64,000 nt of DNA, from contig CAZIKN010000007.1 of NCBI GenBank assembly GCA_964539805.1, forward strand, positions 34,053-98,052, in the 5' to 3' direction. Positions 52,381-61,068 of this stretch are shown here, in pieces; positions within the stretch are counted from its first letter, which is position 1, and each line of letters begins with the position of its first letter. The translations under genes were made by a program, and so were the position numbers. This stretch comes from M3007 sp964539805 (GTDB lineage: Bacteria; Bacteroidota; Bacteroidia; Chitinophagales; Saprospiraceae). Under the pieces are notes generated by a model that had not been told where the DNA came from, ran no database searches, and saw only the letters and a list, made by a program, of their open reading frames with translations.

Positions 52381-54972
52381 ATGGAAAAACATCACCCAAC
52401 AATGGCATTTGATGAAGGCCATGTGCTCCATGAACTAAAGCACTTTCTCCCATCACAAACGCCATTAAAAGATTTTATTCACCACAATTCGCTGCATGCC
52501 TTTCAGCACATGAAATTCTATGAGGGCATATTCAAGGCATCTGCGATTTTTGGTTTTCGGCCCACGCTCAGCCTTAATGAATTTCGCCAGATGTATGCCA
52601 ATGGGAGGATAAGGGCGGACATACTTGATAAAGTGATTGCAGACAGAAAAGGGAAGGCCTTCCTTGATCAATGGCGACAAAAAACCTTGCAAGGACGCTA
52701 TGATGCGCCCGCTATCCCACGGGTAGGACAATTGCGTGCTTTTTGGAAAGCAGCCTATCGAGTTGACCTTGATAACATGGTGCAACCTTTGTTATTTAGG
52801 ATACTTGGTAGTTATCTGGATCAGGGTATTGCCATCAAGCATTTCCCCTTTGAGGATCAGGGGCTGCTTAATGCTGTGAGGGCTTTGGAAAGCAAAAGCT
52901 TTAGCACGTTTTTTAAAACAAAACGAGCCAAAAAATTACTTTTTGACCCTAATTGTACAATGGTGCAGCTCTTGGACATGATTGTTGGAAACCCGGCATT
53001 TTATGAGCGCTACCTGTTTGACCAGCAGTTTTCGCACAAGGGTTGGTCAGGCATGGCTGCTACCTTGGAAGACCATAAGGATAGCCTTTTGTATCCCAAA
53101 AAAATAAGCCTTCACGATGTAATTATGCTGGAGCTCCTGCTGGAACTGGATGCACTGGATGCTGTATTTGGTGAAAATTGGCTCCCATTATGCCAAAAGG
53201 CCAATCCACAGAATTTTGACCTTTTTGCTGATGAACCCAGCAGTGAATTTCAGGAAGTGCTCAAAATATGGCAGGATGCTTTTGAATGGAGCTATTATGA
53301 TGAGGTGCTGGCAGGGGTGAGGGATTTAAACAAGCGCCAAAAAACGCAGCAATCAAGCAACACGGCCAATGGGGCACAAATAAATGATGAAGGCCAGGAC
53401 AACGGCCACAAGCTGGCGGTATTTCAAGGTATTTTTTGTATTGATGAAAGAGAATGTTCACTGCGTAGGCATGTTGAAGCCGTTGAGCCGCATTGTGAAA
53501 CACTTGGCTGTCCCGGTTTTTTTGGCGTAGAGTTTTTCTTCCAGCCAGAAGGCGGAAAATTTTATGAAAAATTATGTCCAGCCCCAGTTACGCCCAAATA
53601 CTTAATTAAGGAGTATGACGCGAAAAGCGGCCATGGCCATGAACTGTTGTACACTAAAAGAACCCATACAGCGCTGGAGGGCTTTTTTTATGCCCTTTCT
53701 TTGGGTTTGGTGGCGGCCTTCAAAATGCTGTTTCAGATGTTTCGGCCCAAAATGAGCCCTGCCATTTCGGATGCCTTTGCGCACATGAGCATTGATGGCA
53801 AATTGCTAATCGAAAATCGTGACCCCAATGAGATTGAAAATGGTTTACAGGTTGGGTTTACCGTGCCCGAAATGGCTGCCAGGGTAGAAGGCTTGTTGCG
53901 CGGTATCGGCCTGGTAAAAGATTTTGCTCATATAGTTTATGTAATGGCCCACGGCTCAAGCAGTGCAAACAACCCTCACCACGGTGCACATGATTGCGGT
54001 GCTTGCAGTGGTCGGCCCGGTGCCACCAATGCAAGGGTATTTGCCTTTATGGCTAATCATCCGAAAGTTAGGGAGATTTTAGCCCAAAATGGTTTAGTTA
54101 TATCACCTGAAACCCAGTTTGTAGGTGCTATGCATGATACTGCTGCTGATGTCATAGCCTATTATGATGAAGATGTTTTGACCACAGAGAATGCCGAAAG
54201 GCACCACCGGCACAAGATGATCCTTGAGCAGGCATTAGACTTGAATGCAAAGGAGCGCTCTCGTCGTTTTGCCTCCATCAATACAAAGGCTGATATCAAA
54301 AAAATCCGGGAGGCCATCCGCAAACGCTCGGTTTCTATGTTTGAGCCTCGGCCTGAATTGGGGCATGGCACCAATGCTCTGTGTTTTGTTGGCACCCGAA
54401 GCCGTATCAAGGGTTTGTTTCTGGATCGGCGGGCCTTTATGAATTCTTATGACTACCGCACTGATCCGGATGGCAAATTGTTACTGGGCGTTATCAGGCC
54501 TCTTCCGCCAGTGTGCGGAGGTATTAATCTGGAATATTATTTTTCAAGGGTGGACAACCAGAAAATGGGAGCAGGTACCAAATTGCCCCATCACGTTATT
54601 GGCCTGATAGGGGTTACAAATAGCAGCGACGGCGATCTTAGGCCTGGCCTTCCCTGGCAAATGATCGAGGTACACGACCCCGTCCGTTTGATGATTATTG
54701 TGGAGCATTACCCTGAAGTAGTGCTAAAAACGATCCAGTCAGAAACCTCTTTGTATGAATGGTTTACGAACGAATGGGTACACTTGGTGGCTATACACCC
54801 CGATCAAAGTTTTCATTATTTTAAGGACGGCGCGTTCCACCCATACTCACCCTTGAAGGAAGCAGTGAAGGTGGCCGATAACCTGTTGGCCCTGATTGAG
54901 TCGGCGAAGGAAATGGAAACCAATCGGACGGTACACGCCACCGCAGAAAACTTAGATGTTCACATTTATTAA
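52381..54972 (+). CDS. dabA: DabA-type inorganic carbon transporter subunit (DUF2309/UPF0753)
   Basis: An 863-residue soluble protein from ATG 52381; a GTG codon 27 bases earlier is an alternative. The DUF2309 family hallmarks are present and the zinc/catalytic residues expected from the characterised Halothiobacillus DabA2 (C351, D353, H524, C539) are all found at nearly the same numbers: C353 and D355 in FCIDEREC, H524 in VMAHGSS, and C539 in HDCGACSG. Arg357 in the same motif is also kept. DabA resembles a beta-type carbonic anhydrase and, coupled to the membrane partner DabB, drives one-way CO2 hydration and bicarbonate uptake. dabB follows after 65 bp. In most described operons dabB precedes dabA; here the order is reversed. 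Confidence 0.93.
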   Translation: MEKHHPTMAFDEGHVLHELKHFLPSQTPLKDFIHHNSLHAFQHMKFYEGIFKASAIFGFRPTLSLNEFRQMYANGRIRADILDKVIADRKGKAFLDQWRQKTLQGRYDAPAIPRVGQLRAFWKAAYRVDLDNMVQPLLFRILGSYLDQGIAIKHFPFEDQGLLNAVRALESKSFSTFFKTKRAKKLLFDPNCTMVQLLDMIVGNPAFYERYLFDQQFSHKGWSGMAATLEDHKDSLLYPKKISLHDVIMLELLLELDALDAVFGENWLPLCQKANPQNFDLFADEPSSEFQEVLKIWQDAFEWSYYDEVLAGVRDLNKRQKTQQSSNTANGAQINDEGQDNGHKLAVFQGIFCIDERECSLRRHVEAVEPHCETLGCPGFFGVEFFFQPEGGKFYEKLCPAPVTPKYLIKEYDAKSGHGHELLYTKRTHTALEGFFYALSLGLVAAFKMLFQMFRPKMSPAISDAFAHMSIDGKLLIENRDPNEIENGLQVGFTVPEMAARVEGLLRGIGLVKDFAHIVYVMAHGSSSANNPHHGAHDCGACSGRPGATNARVFAFMANHPKVREILAQNGLVISPETQFVGAMHDTAADVIAYYDEDVLTTENAERHHRHKMILEQALDLNAKERSRRFASINTKADIKKIREAIRKRSVSMFEPRPELGHGTNALCFVGTRSRIKGLFLDRRAFMNSYDYRTDPDGKLLLGVIRPLPPVCGGINLEYYFSRVDNQKMGAGTKLPHHVIGLIGVTNSSDGDLRPGLPWQMIEVHDPVRLMIIVEHYPEVVLKTIQSETSLYEWFTNEWVHLVAIHPDQSFHYFKDGAFHPYSPLKEAVKVADNLLALIESAKEMETNRTVHATAENLDVHIY

Positions 54973-55037
54973 AACCTCTCTGGATAACTGATGACAGGCC
55001 TTAACGCCGTTGTCACACGCCATGCTCTATCAATATT

Positions 55038-56906
55038 ATGGAATTACTATTGCAATTTCTCATCATCATTCCCCTTGTGGGCTTGCTTTTGAGTGCTTTC
55101 CCGGCCAACAAACAGGAAAATTGGCTTTTTGGAATCGCTATAACCACGGTTATTTCCCATTTGTTACTGGCCTTGTTTTTTGCTGTTTGGTGGTTTATGC
55201 AGGGTGCGCACCCTGTTTTTGTCCGAGGACCTGTACTGTATGCTACCGGAGACACGGAATTTTCTATTGATTTTTATTTTGATCATGTCACGGTAGTCTA
55301 TGGCACTGTGTGCGCAGCCATTACATTTTTGGTGGCCAATTTTAGCCGTTATTACATGCACCGAGAGAAAGGTTTCAAGCGTTTTTTTAATAATCTATTG
55401 TTTTTCTATTTTGGGTTAAACGTCATTATGATGGCGGGCAATTTTGAAACGCTGTTCATCGGGTGGGAGATTATTGGTATTGTCTCTTTTTTCCTGATCG
55501 CTTTTTACCGTGACCGCTATTTGCCTGTTAAAAATGCCCTCAAAGTCATATCCTTATATCGTATTGCCGATGTTTTTCTGCTTTTGGCCATTTGGGCTTG
55601 TCACCATGTATTCAGCCACAGCATCAGTTTCTATGATATGCATGACTTGGCAAGCCATCACAGCACGATCATTGAAAGGCCTGGTTTTCAGTTGCTTATA
55701 CCTGCCTTGTTTTTGATTGTGGCCATGGTGAAGTCGGCACAGTTGCCTTTTTCTTCCTGGCTGCCACGTGCTATGGAAGGCCCCACAACCTCAAGCGCGA
55801 TATTTTATGGCTCACTTTCTGTTCACATGGGTGCCTTTTTGTTGTTGAGAACATGGGAGTTTTGGGACAATAATTTGATGTTCAAATCCTTGGTTGTAAT
55901 CCTTGGCTTGGCCAGCAGCCTTGTTGCTACCAGTATATCAAGGGTACAGGCATCCGTGAAAACACAGATAGCCTACTCATCAATAGCCCAGATAGGGCTC
56001 ATCTTTGTTGAAACGGCTTTGGGCTTGCATTGGCTCGCATTGTTCCATTTTGCGGGCAACGCCTTTTTGCGTACTTATCAGCTACTGGTGTCTCCGTCTG
56101 TGATGAACTACCTTATACACGACCAATTTTTTAATTTCATACCACCTCAGCATGATGATCCCAACACCTTTTTGGGAAAAATAAAGCTCAGCATATACGT
56201 ATTGGCATTGAAAGAATGGAATTTGGACAGCGTGATGTACCGCACGCTTTGGCAGCCGCTCAAAAGCGCAGGAAGAGCACTGGGCTTTATAGGTACATCA
56301 GGCTTTGTATGGGCCGCTGCCCCGGTCTTTGCTCTTGGGTTGTATTTGGTTTACCATCAATCCCTGATATCAGCGTCTCTTCGGCATTTTTTACCCGTGC
56401 TTTTTGCCATCATGGGCAATCTGCTGGCCTTGAGGGCATTTGCTGCAAGAGGGGATGCCCGCAGGGCTTGGCTGTTGGTAATCCTCAATCAGCTCTTTAC
56501 CTCTTTGTCTGTCGCGTTTAACGACCAATTTGACTTCGGGCAGGTACACCTGTTTTTAAGCGGAATTTTTGTGTCCGCAGCTTTGGGATATGCTTGCTTG
56601 TGGCGTCTGCTCCGTGAAAAGGAGTCCATCACCTTGGACCGATTTCATGGGCATTCACTAGAACGCCCTCGATTGACCATCCTATTCTTGATCGCTTGTT
56701 TAGGGCTTGCGGGTTTCCCTATTACGCCAACATTTATCGGAGAGGACCTTTTACTGGGACATATCCATGAAAACCAGGTGTTGTTAACCATGCTGACGGC
56801 ATTAGGTCTGCTGTTGGATGGCATTATCGTCTTCAGGATTTATGCACGCCTATTTCTGGGTCCACATGAACAAGGATATAGCGAAGTGGCTTACCGCTCA
56901 AGCTAA
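55038..56906 (+). CDS. dabB: DabB-type proton-conducting membrane subunit (NuoL/MrpA-like)
   Basis: A 622-residue protein with about 14-16 hydrophobic helices, homologous to NADH dehydrogenase NuoL/NdhF and to MrpA. Characteristic pieces are FNNLLFFYFGLNVIMMAGNFETLFIGWEIIGIVSFFLIAFYRDR, KSAQLPFSSWLPRAMEGPTTSSAIFYGSL (the channel motif) and a later GFPITPTFIGEDLLLGHIHENQ. Next to DabA and with no other nuo genes, it is best read as DabB, which couples proton or sodium flow to DabA. The same transporter fold serves Mrp antiporters, so the coupling ion is not proven. sulP follows after 79 bp. Confidence 0.88.
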   Translation: MELLLQFLIIIPLVGLLLSAFPANKQENWLFGIAITTVISHLLLALFFAVWWFMQGAHPVFVRGPVLYATGDTEFSIDFYFDHVTVVYGTVCAAITFLVANFSRYYMHREKGFKRFFNNLLFFYFGLNVIMMAGNFETLFIGWEIIGIVSFFLIAFYRDRYLPVKNALKVISLYRIADVFLLLAIWACHHVFSHSISFYDMHDLASHHSTIIERPGFQLLIPALFLIVAMVKSAQLPFSSWLPRAMEGPTTSSAIFYGSLSVHMGAFLLLRTWEFWDNNLMFKSLVVILGLASSLVATSISRVQASVKTQIAYSSIAQIGLIFVETALGLHWLALFHFAGNAFLRTYQLLVSPSVMNYLIHDQFFNFIPPQHDDPNTFLGKIKLSIYVLALKEWNLDSVMYRTLWQPLKSAGRALGFIGTSGFVWAAAPVFALGLYLVYHQSLISASLRHFLPVLFAIMGNLLALRAFAARGDARRAWLLVILNQLFTSLSVAFNDQFDFGQVHLFLSGIFVSAALGYACLWRLLREKESITLDRFHGHSLERPRLTILFLIACLGLAGFPITPTFIGEDLLLGHIHENQVLLTMLTALGLLLDGIIVFRIYARLFLGPHEQGYSEVAYRSS

Positions 56907-56985
56907 AATAAACAATTCATCATTTCATATTTAAAAATTTCAATTTCTTAAACATCGGAAAATCATTCCGTAACACTATGATAAT

Positions 56986-58587
56986 ATGGAAAAGAAAATG
57001 GATAATACTGCCCTGCCCAAAGATGGCCTTGCTGGCCTGAAGGAGAATCTCGCAGCAGATGCTACCTCGGGCTTCATTGTTTTTTTATTGGCTTTGCCTT
57101 TGAGCTTGGGAATAGCCAAGGCCTCTGATTTTCCCCCTCTGATGGGCCTTGTCACGGCTATTATCGGGGGTTTAGTGGTCAGTTTTTTTGCAGGTTCGCG
57201 CCTAACCATCAAGGGGCCTGCCGCAGGTTTGATCGTAATTGTGGTGGGTGCTGTGGCAGAGTTTGGCGGAGGGGATCAAGGCTGGCATTTGGCCCTTGGT
57301 GCCATGTTGGTGGCGGCCTTACTGCAAATCCTGTTTGGGGTGCTGAAGTTGGGCAAATTAGTTGATTTTTTCCCACTCTCAGCCGTGCACGGCATGTTGG
57401 CAGCCATAGGTATCATTATTATTGCCAAACAGTTGCCCGTATTGTTGGATATCAATCCGGTAGAGACAAAAGGCAAAGAACCTTTGCACCTGCTGGCCGA
57501 GATACCACATTATATTATGACCATGGATCCCAAAGCTACGCTTGTAGGGCTGGTTTCGCTCAGCATAATGTTAGTGTGGCCCTTTATTAATCACCCGATC
57601 AAAAAAATTCCAGCCCCATTGGCAGTATTGCTTTTTGCAGTACCTGCTGAATTAATGCTGGATTTTCAGCATACCGAGCCGCCGTATGCCCTTGTTCATA
57701 TCGGTAATTTGTTGGAAAATATCAAAACCAATATCAGTTTTGATGGATTTGCCCAAACTGGTGTGTTCGTAAAATATGTAGTTATGTTTGCCTTGGTAGG
57801 TACTCTGGAATCTTTGCTCACGCTCAAGGCTATTGATATGCTGGATCCATACAAACGCAAGTCAAATGCCAACAAAGACCTCATTGCTGTTGGGATAGGT
57901 AATGCCTTTGCCGCTATATTGGGAGGCTTGCCCATGATATCAGAAGTGGCACGCAGTTCAGCCAATGTAGCCAATGGCGCCAAAACCCGCTGGGCGAATT
58001 TTTTTCACGGCTTTTTCATCCTGCTTTTTGTTTTGGGCGCGGCACACCTGATTGAACTGATCCCCAATGCGGCCCTTGCTGCCATGCTGATCACGGTAGG
58101 CATCCGCCTGGCCCACCCCAAAGAATTTATCCATGCCCTCAGTATCGGGCGAGAGCAATTGATTATTTTTGTGGTTACGGTAATCTTTACGCTTGCTACT
58201 GACCTTCTGGTGGGTATCGCTGCGGGTATTCTGACAGAGATCATCATCAATGTGTTGCACGGTAAACCGCTCAGTGTCATTTTCAAGGCCCCGACCGAGG
58301 TTTCCTTTACCGAGGATAAATACCTCATAAAAATCAGCAAAGCAGCTGTTTTTACCAATTTCTTGGGCATCAAACGCAAATTAGAGGCTATCCCACCCGG
58401 TTTTGATGTGGAAATTGATCTGGAAAACACCTTGGTTGTTGATCACTCCGTAATGGAGAACCTGCACCATTTCCAACATGACTATGAAGCAAATGGCGGC
58501 AGGGTAGTCATTGTCGGATTGGATGGGCATAAGCCTGTTTCCAAACACCATCTTGCAGGAAGAAGAAAAAAATTAGAGATGGCATAA
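56986..58587 (+). CDS. SulP-family anion transporter with STAS domain (BicA-like candidate)
   Basis: A 533-residue transporter. About 12 helices are present, starting with GLKENLAADATSGFIVFLLALPLSLGIAKA and continuing with SRLTIKGPAAGLIVIVVGAVAEFGGGDQG, which contains the SulP-type substrate-binding glycine-rich segment. The cytoplasmic C-terminal STAS domain begins near residue 440 and includes VEIDLENTLVVDHSVMENLHHF. SulP members carry sulfate, bicarbonate or other anions, and the BicA group is a sodium-dependent bicarbonate importer. Its position directly after DabA/DabB supports a bicarbonate role, but the signature residues that would separate sulfate from bicarbonate cannot be judged from memory. 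A hairpin lies after the stop. Confidence 0.85.
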   Translation: MEKKMDNTALPKDGLAGLKENLAADATSGFIVFLLALPLSLGIAKASDFPPLMGLVTAIIGGLVVSFFAGSRLTIKGPAAGLIVIVVGAVAEFGGGDQGWHLALGAMLVAALLQILFGVLKLGKLVDFFPLSAVHGMLAAIGIIIIAKQLPVLLDINPVETKGKEPLHLLAEIPHYIMTMDPKATLVGLVSLSIMLVWPFINHPIKKIPAPLAVLLFAVPAELMLDFQHTEPPYALVHIGNLLENIKTNISFDGFAQTGVFVKYVVMFALVGTLESLLTLKAIDMLDPYKRKSNANKDLIAVGIGNAFAAILGGLPMISEVARSSANVANGAKTRWANFFHGFFILLFVLGAAHLIELIPNAALAAMLITVGIRLAHPKEFIHALSIGREQLIIFVVTVIFTLATDLLVGIAAGILTEIIINVLHGKPLSVIFKAPTEVSFTEDKYLIKISKAAVFTNFLGIKRKLEAIPPGFDVEIDLENTLVVDHSVMENLHHFQHDYEANGGRVVIVGLDGHKPVSKHHLAGRRKKLEMA

Positions 58588-58604
58588 GTGGTGAGCCGTC
58601 GAAA

Positions 58605-58634
58605 ACGGGTTGTTGCACACTTGCAACAACCCGT
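58605..58634 (+). terminator. Hairpin after the SulP gene
   Basis: ACGGGTTGTTGCA (58605-58617) and TGCAACAACCCGT (58622-58634) form a perfect 13-bp stem with the 4-base loop CACT. No T-run follows, so it may work with Rho or as an mRNA-stabilising hairpin, but it marks the end of the dabA-dabB-sulP run. Confidence 0.65.
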
Positions 58635-58729
58635 ATGACGCCCAAAAAATACATGCAATAGTCAAAATGTGTTTACTTTGCTTATGTTTTTCCATCTATT
58701 CCTAACCCTTTTTCCTTCAATCTCCTGCA

Positions 58730-59425
58730 ATGCAGCATAAACACATCAGCGAAATATCCAGGAAGAGCCATTCTGCCGATCAGATTATAAAAGGTTCTTC
58801 TCTCAAGACACCCTTTTTTGATTTTGTGTGTGAAAACCACCCACAGTTTACACCCGACAGTTATATTAGTTTTGAAGAACTGAACAATTTAAGGCACCAA
58901 TATTTGGAAAAAATATTGCTGGACGAGCGAAGTGAGTTGACCAAACTGGAACAACAGGTCATCGAAACCATACAGGACAATACCATTCTGAGCGACAAAT
59001 TGGTGTTGGATAACAATGAGCAAACCACTTTTGGTCAGCGTATTGCAGATAAAATCGCACTTTTTGGCGGAAGTTGGACTTTTATCCTCAGTTTTTTTGC
59101 TATTCTAATGGCTTGGATCACAACCAATGTAATTTTGGCTACAAAAGCCTTTGACCCTTTCCCCTTTATTCTGCTCAATTTGGTGCTCTCCTGTCTTGCT
59201 GCCATACAGGCTCCCATCATTATGATGAGCCAAAACAGACAGGAAGAAAAAGACCGCCGGCGTGCAGAAAACGACTTCAAAGTCAATTTAAAAGCAGAAT
59301 TAGAATTGCGCTTGTTGCATGACAAAGTTGACCATTTATTGGTGCACCAAAATCAGCGCCTCCTTGAAATTCAGGAAATCCAGGTGCAATATTTGCAGGA
59401 AATAGCGGCAAGGATAAAATCTTAA
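58730..59425 (+). CDS. DUF1003 family membrane protein
   Basis: A 231-residue protein with two hydrophobic helices in the centre (FGGSWTFILSFFAILMAWITTNVI at about 114-137 and FPFILLNLVLSCLAAIQAPIIMM at about 145-167). It carries the family's short signatures, ending in SQNRQEEKDRRRAENDFKVNLKAELELRLLH. The C-terminus is a charged coiled-coil-like helix. Function unknown. DUF1003 genes are often found near inorganic-ion transporters, and this one follows the SulP gene by 142 bp beyond a hairpin, so it may be transcribed separately. Confidence 0.8.
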   Translation: MQHKHISEISRKSHSADQIIKGSSLKTPFFDFVCENHPQFTPDSYISFEELNNLRHQYLEKILLDERSELTKLEQQVIETIQDNTILSDKLVLDNNEQTTFGQRIADKIALFGGSWTFILSFFAILMAWITTNVILATKAFDPFPFILLNLVLSCLAAIQAPIIMMSQNRQEEKDRRRAENDFKVNLKAELELRLLHDKVDHLLVHQNQRLLEIQEIQVQYLQEIAARIKS

Positions 59426-59511
59426 TCTATTTTTGCCCGGCAAATAATAAGGCTGATGTAACGGCCCTTGATCAATTGTTTCTCCTATAAGAACATCACA
59501 TTATAATTAGA

Positions 59512-61068
59512 ATGTCCAAACAAGAAGAATTTATAGCCCAAATCCAAAAAGGATATACTTTTTCCGGCTCATCCATTGTACTGGGAGGCGCCATGCTCGA
59601 TGGTGTATCTATGCCCGGCCTTCAGGTGAAAATACCCTTGCGCACCATGAATCGTCACGGCCTTATCGCAGGTGCCACAGGCACAGGCAAAACTAAAAGC
59701 CTTCAACTGATCGCGGAGCAGTTGGCCGCCAATGGTGTACCCAGCCTTCTGATGGATATCAAAGGGGACTTGAGTGGAATCGCCATGCCGGGAACGGACA
59801 ATCCAAAAATAACGGAGCGTGCCGGGAAAATTGGCGTTTCATGGCATCCAACGGGCAATTCAGTGGAGTTTTTGACCCTTTCGGGTGAAAAAGGTGCCCG
59901 CCTTCGCGCTACTGTTCTGGAGTTTGGCCCCGTGCTTTTCAGCCGTATTTTGGGCTTGAATGATACCCAAGGGGGCGTTATCGCAGTGGTATTCAAATAC
60001 TGTGAAGATCGCAATCTGCCTCTTTTGGACCTTAAAGATTTTAAAAAAGTACTGCAATACCTTGGCAATGAAGGGAAAGAAGAAATAGAAGCTGAATACG
60101 GACAATTCAGCGCAGCTACTGCGGGCACCATCCTGCGCAAGGTAGTAGAACTGGAGCAACAAGGTGCCGATACTTTTTTTGGCGAAATCTCCTTTGATGT
60201 GCATGACCTTGCCCGTATGGATGAAAATGGCCGCGGCGTGATCAATGTGGTGCGCTTAACGGATATCCAGGATCGCCCCAAGCTGTTCAGTACCTTTATG
60301 CTCCAAATGCTTGCTGAAATTTATGCCTCTTTCCCCGAAGAAGGTGATGTGGAGCAGCCTAAATTGTGTATCTTTATTGATGAAGCCCACTTGGTGTTCC
60401 AAGAAGCCACTGATGCCTTGATGCAACAGTTGGAAGCCATCATAAAATTGGTGCGCTCAAAAGGGGTGGGTATTTATTTCATTACCCAAAATCCAGCCGA
60501 CATACCTGAAAGCATACTGGCCCAATTGGGTATGAAAGTGCAACACTCCCTTCGTGCCTTTACGGCTAAAGACCGAAAAGCCATTAAAATGGCGGCCGAA
60601 AACTACCCAATCACTGAATTTTATGAAACTGAAGACCTGCTGACTGCTCTGGGTATCGGTGAGGCATTGGTCAGTGTGCTGAACGAAAAAGGCATACCAA
60701 CGCCGCTTGCACATACCCTCATGCGCGCACCCGAAAGCCGCATGGATATTCTTACGCCCACCGAAATTGATGGTATCATCAGCCGCTCCAACATCGCCCG
60801 AAAGTACAATCAGGTAGTGGACCGCGAAAGCGCATATGAAATTTTGAATGGCAAAATAGCCGAAGCCCAGGAGATGCAGGCTGAACAGGAAGCGCAAAAA
60901 CCTGCCCCACGTGGCCGTGAGGAAAAAACAGTGGTAGAAAAAGTACTGGACAACCCCATGGCACGCCAGGTTGGGCGCGCAGTGGCGAGGGAGCTCACGC
61001 GTGGCCTGCTGGGTGTGCTGGGATTGGGGGGAAGCTCCAAGAGCCGTAGAAAAACGGGGTGGTTTTAG
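59512..61068 (+). CDS. HerA-like ATPase (DUF853)
   Basis: A 518-residue P-loop ATPase. Walker A GATGTGKT is at residues 54-61, Walker B is CIFIDEAHLVFQEA near residue 290, and the sensor region IYFITQNPADIPESILAQLG follows. This corresponds to the DUF853/YjgR-like branch of the HerA/FtsK superfamily, of unknown biological role. The C-terminal 80 residues are polar and basic, ending in GGSSKSRRKTGWF. No NurA partner is in the neighbourhood. The stop codon interlocks with that of the convergent dehydrogenase gene: the four bases TTAG at 61065-61068 contain both stops. Confidence 0.88.
   Translation: MSKQEEFIAQIQKGYTFSGSSIVLGGAMLDGVSMPGLQVKIPLRTMNRHGLIAGATGTGKTKSLQLIAEQLAANGVPSLLMDIKGDLSGIAMPGTDNPKITERAGKIGVSWHPTGNSVEFLTLSGEKGARLRATVLEFGPVLFSRILGLNDTQGGVIAVVFKYCEDRNLPLLDLKDFKKVLQYLGNEGKEEIEAEYGQFSAATAGTILRKVVELEQQGADTFFGEISFDVHDLARMDENGRGVINVVRLTDIQDRPKLFSTFMLQMLAEIYASFPEEGDVEQPKLCIFIDEAHLVFQEATDALMQQLEAIIKLVRSKGVGIYFITQNPADIPESILAQLGMKVQHSLRAFTAKDRKAIKMAAENYPITEFYETEDLLTALGIGEALVSVLNEKGIPTPLAHTLMRAPESRMDILTPTEIDGIISRSNIARKYNQVVDRESAYEILNGKIAEAQEMQAEQEAQKPAPRGREEKTVVEKVLDNPMARQVGRAVARELTRGLLGVLGLGGSSKSRRKTGWF

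Noticed and set aside
55038..56906. Complex I subunit NuoL as part of a nuo operon
   Set aside because: No other nuo gene is near, while a DabA gene with all zinc-site residues is directly upstream, so DabB fits better.
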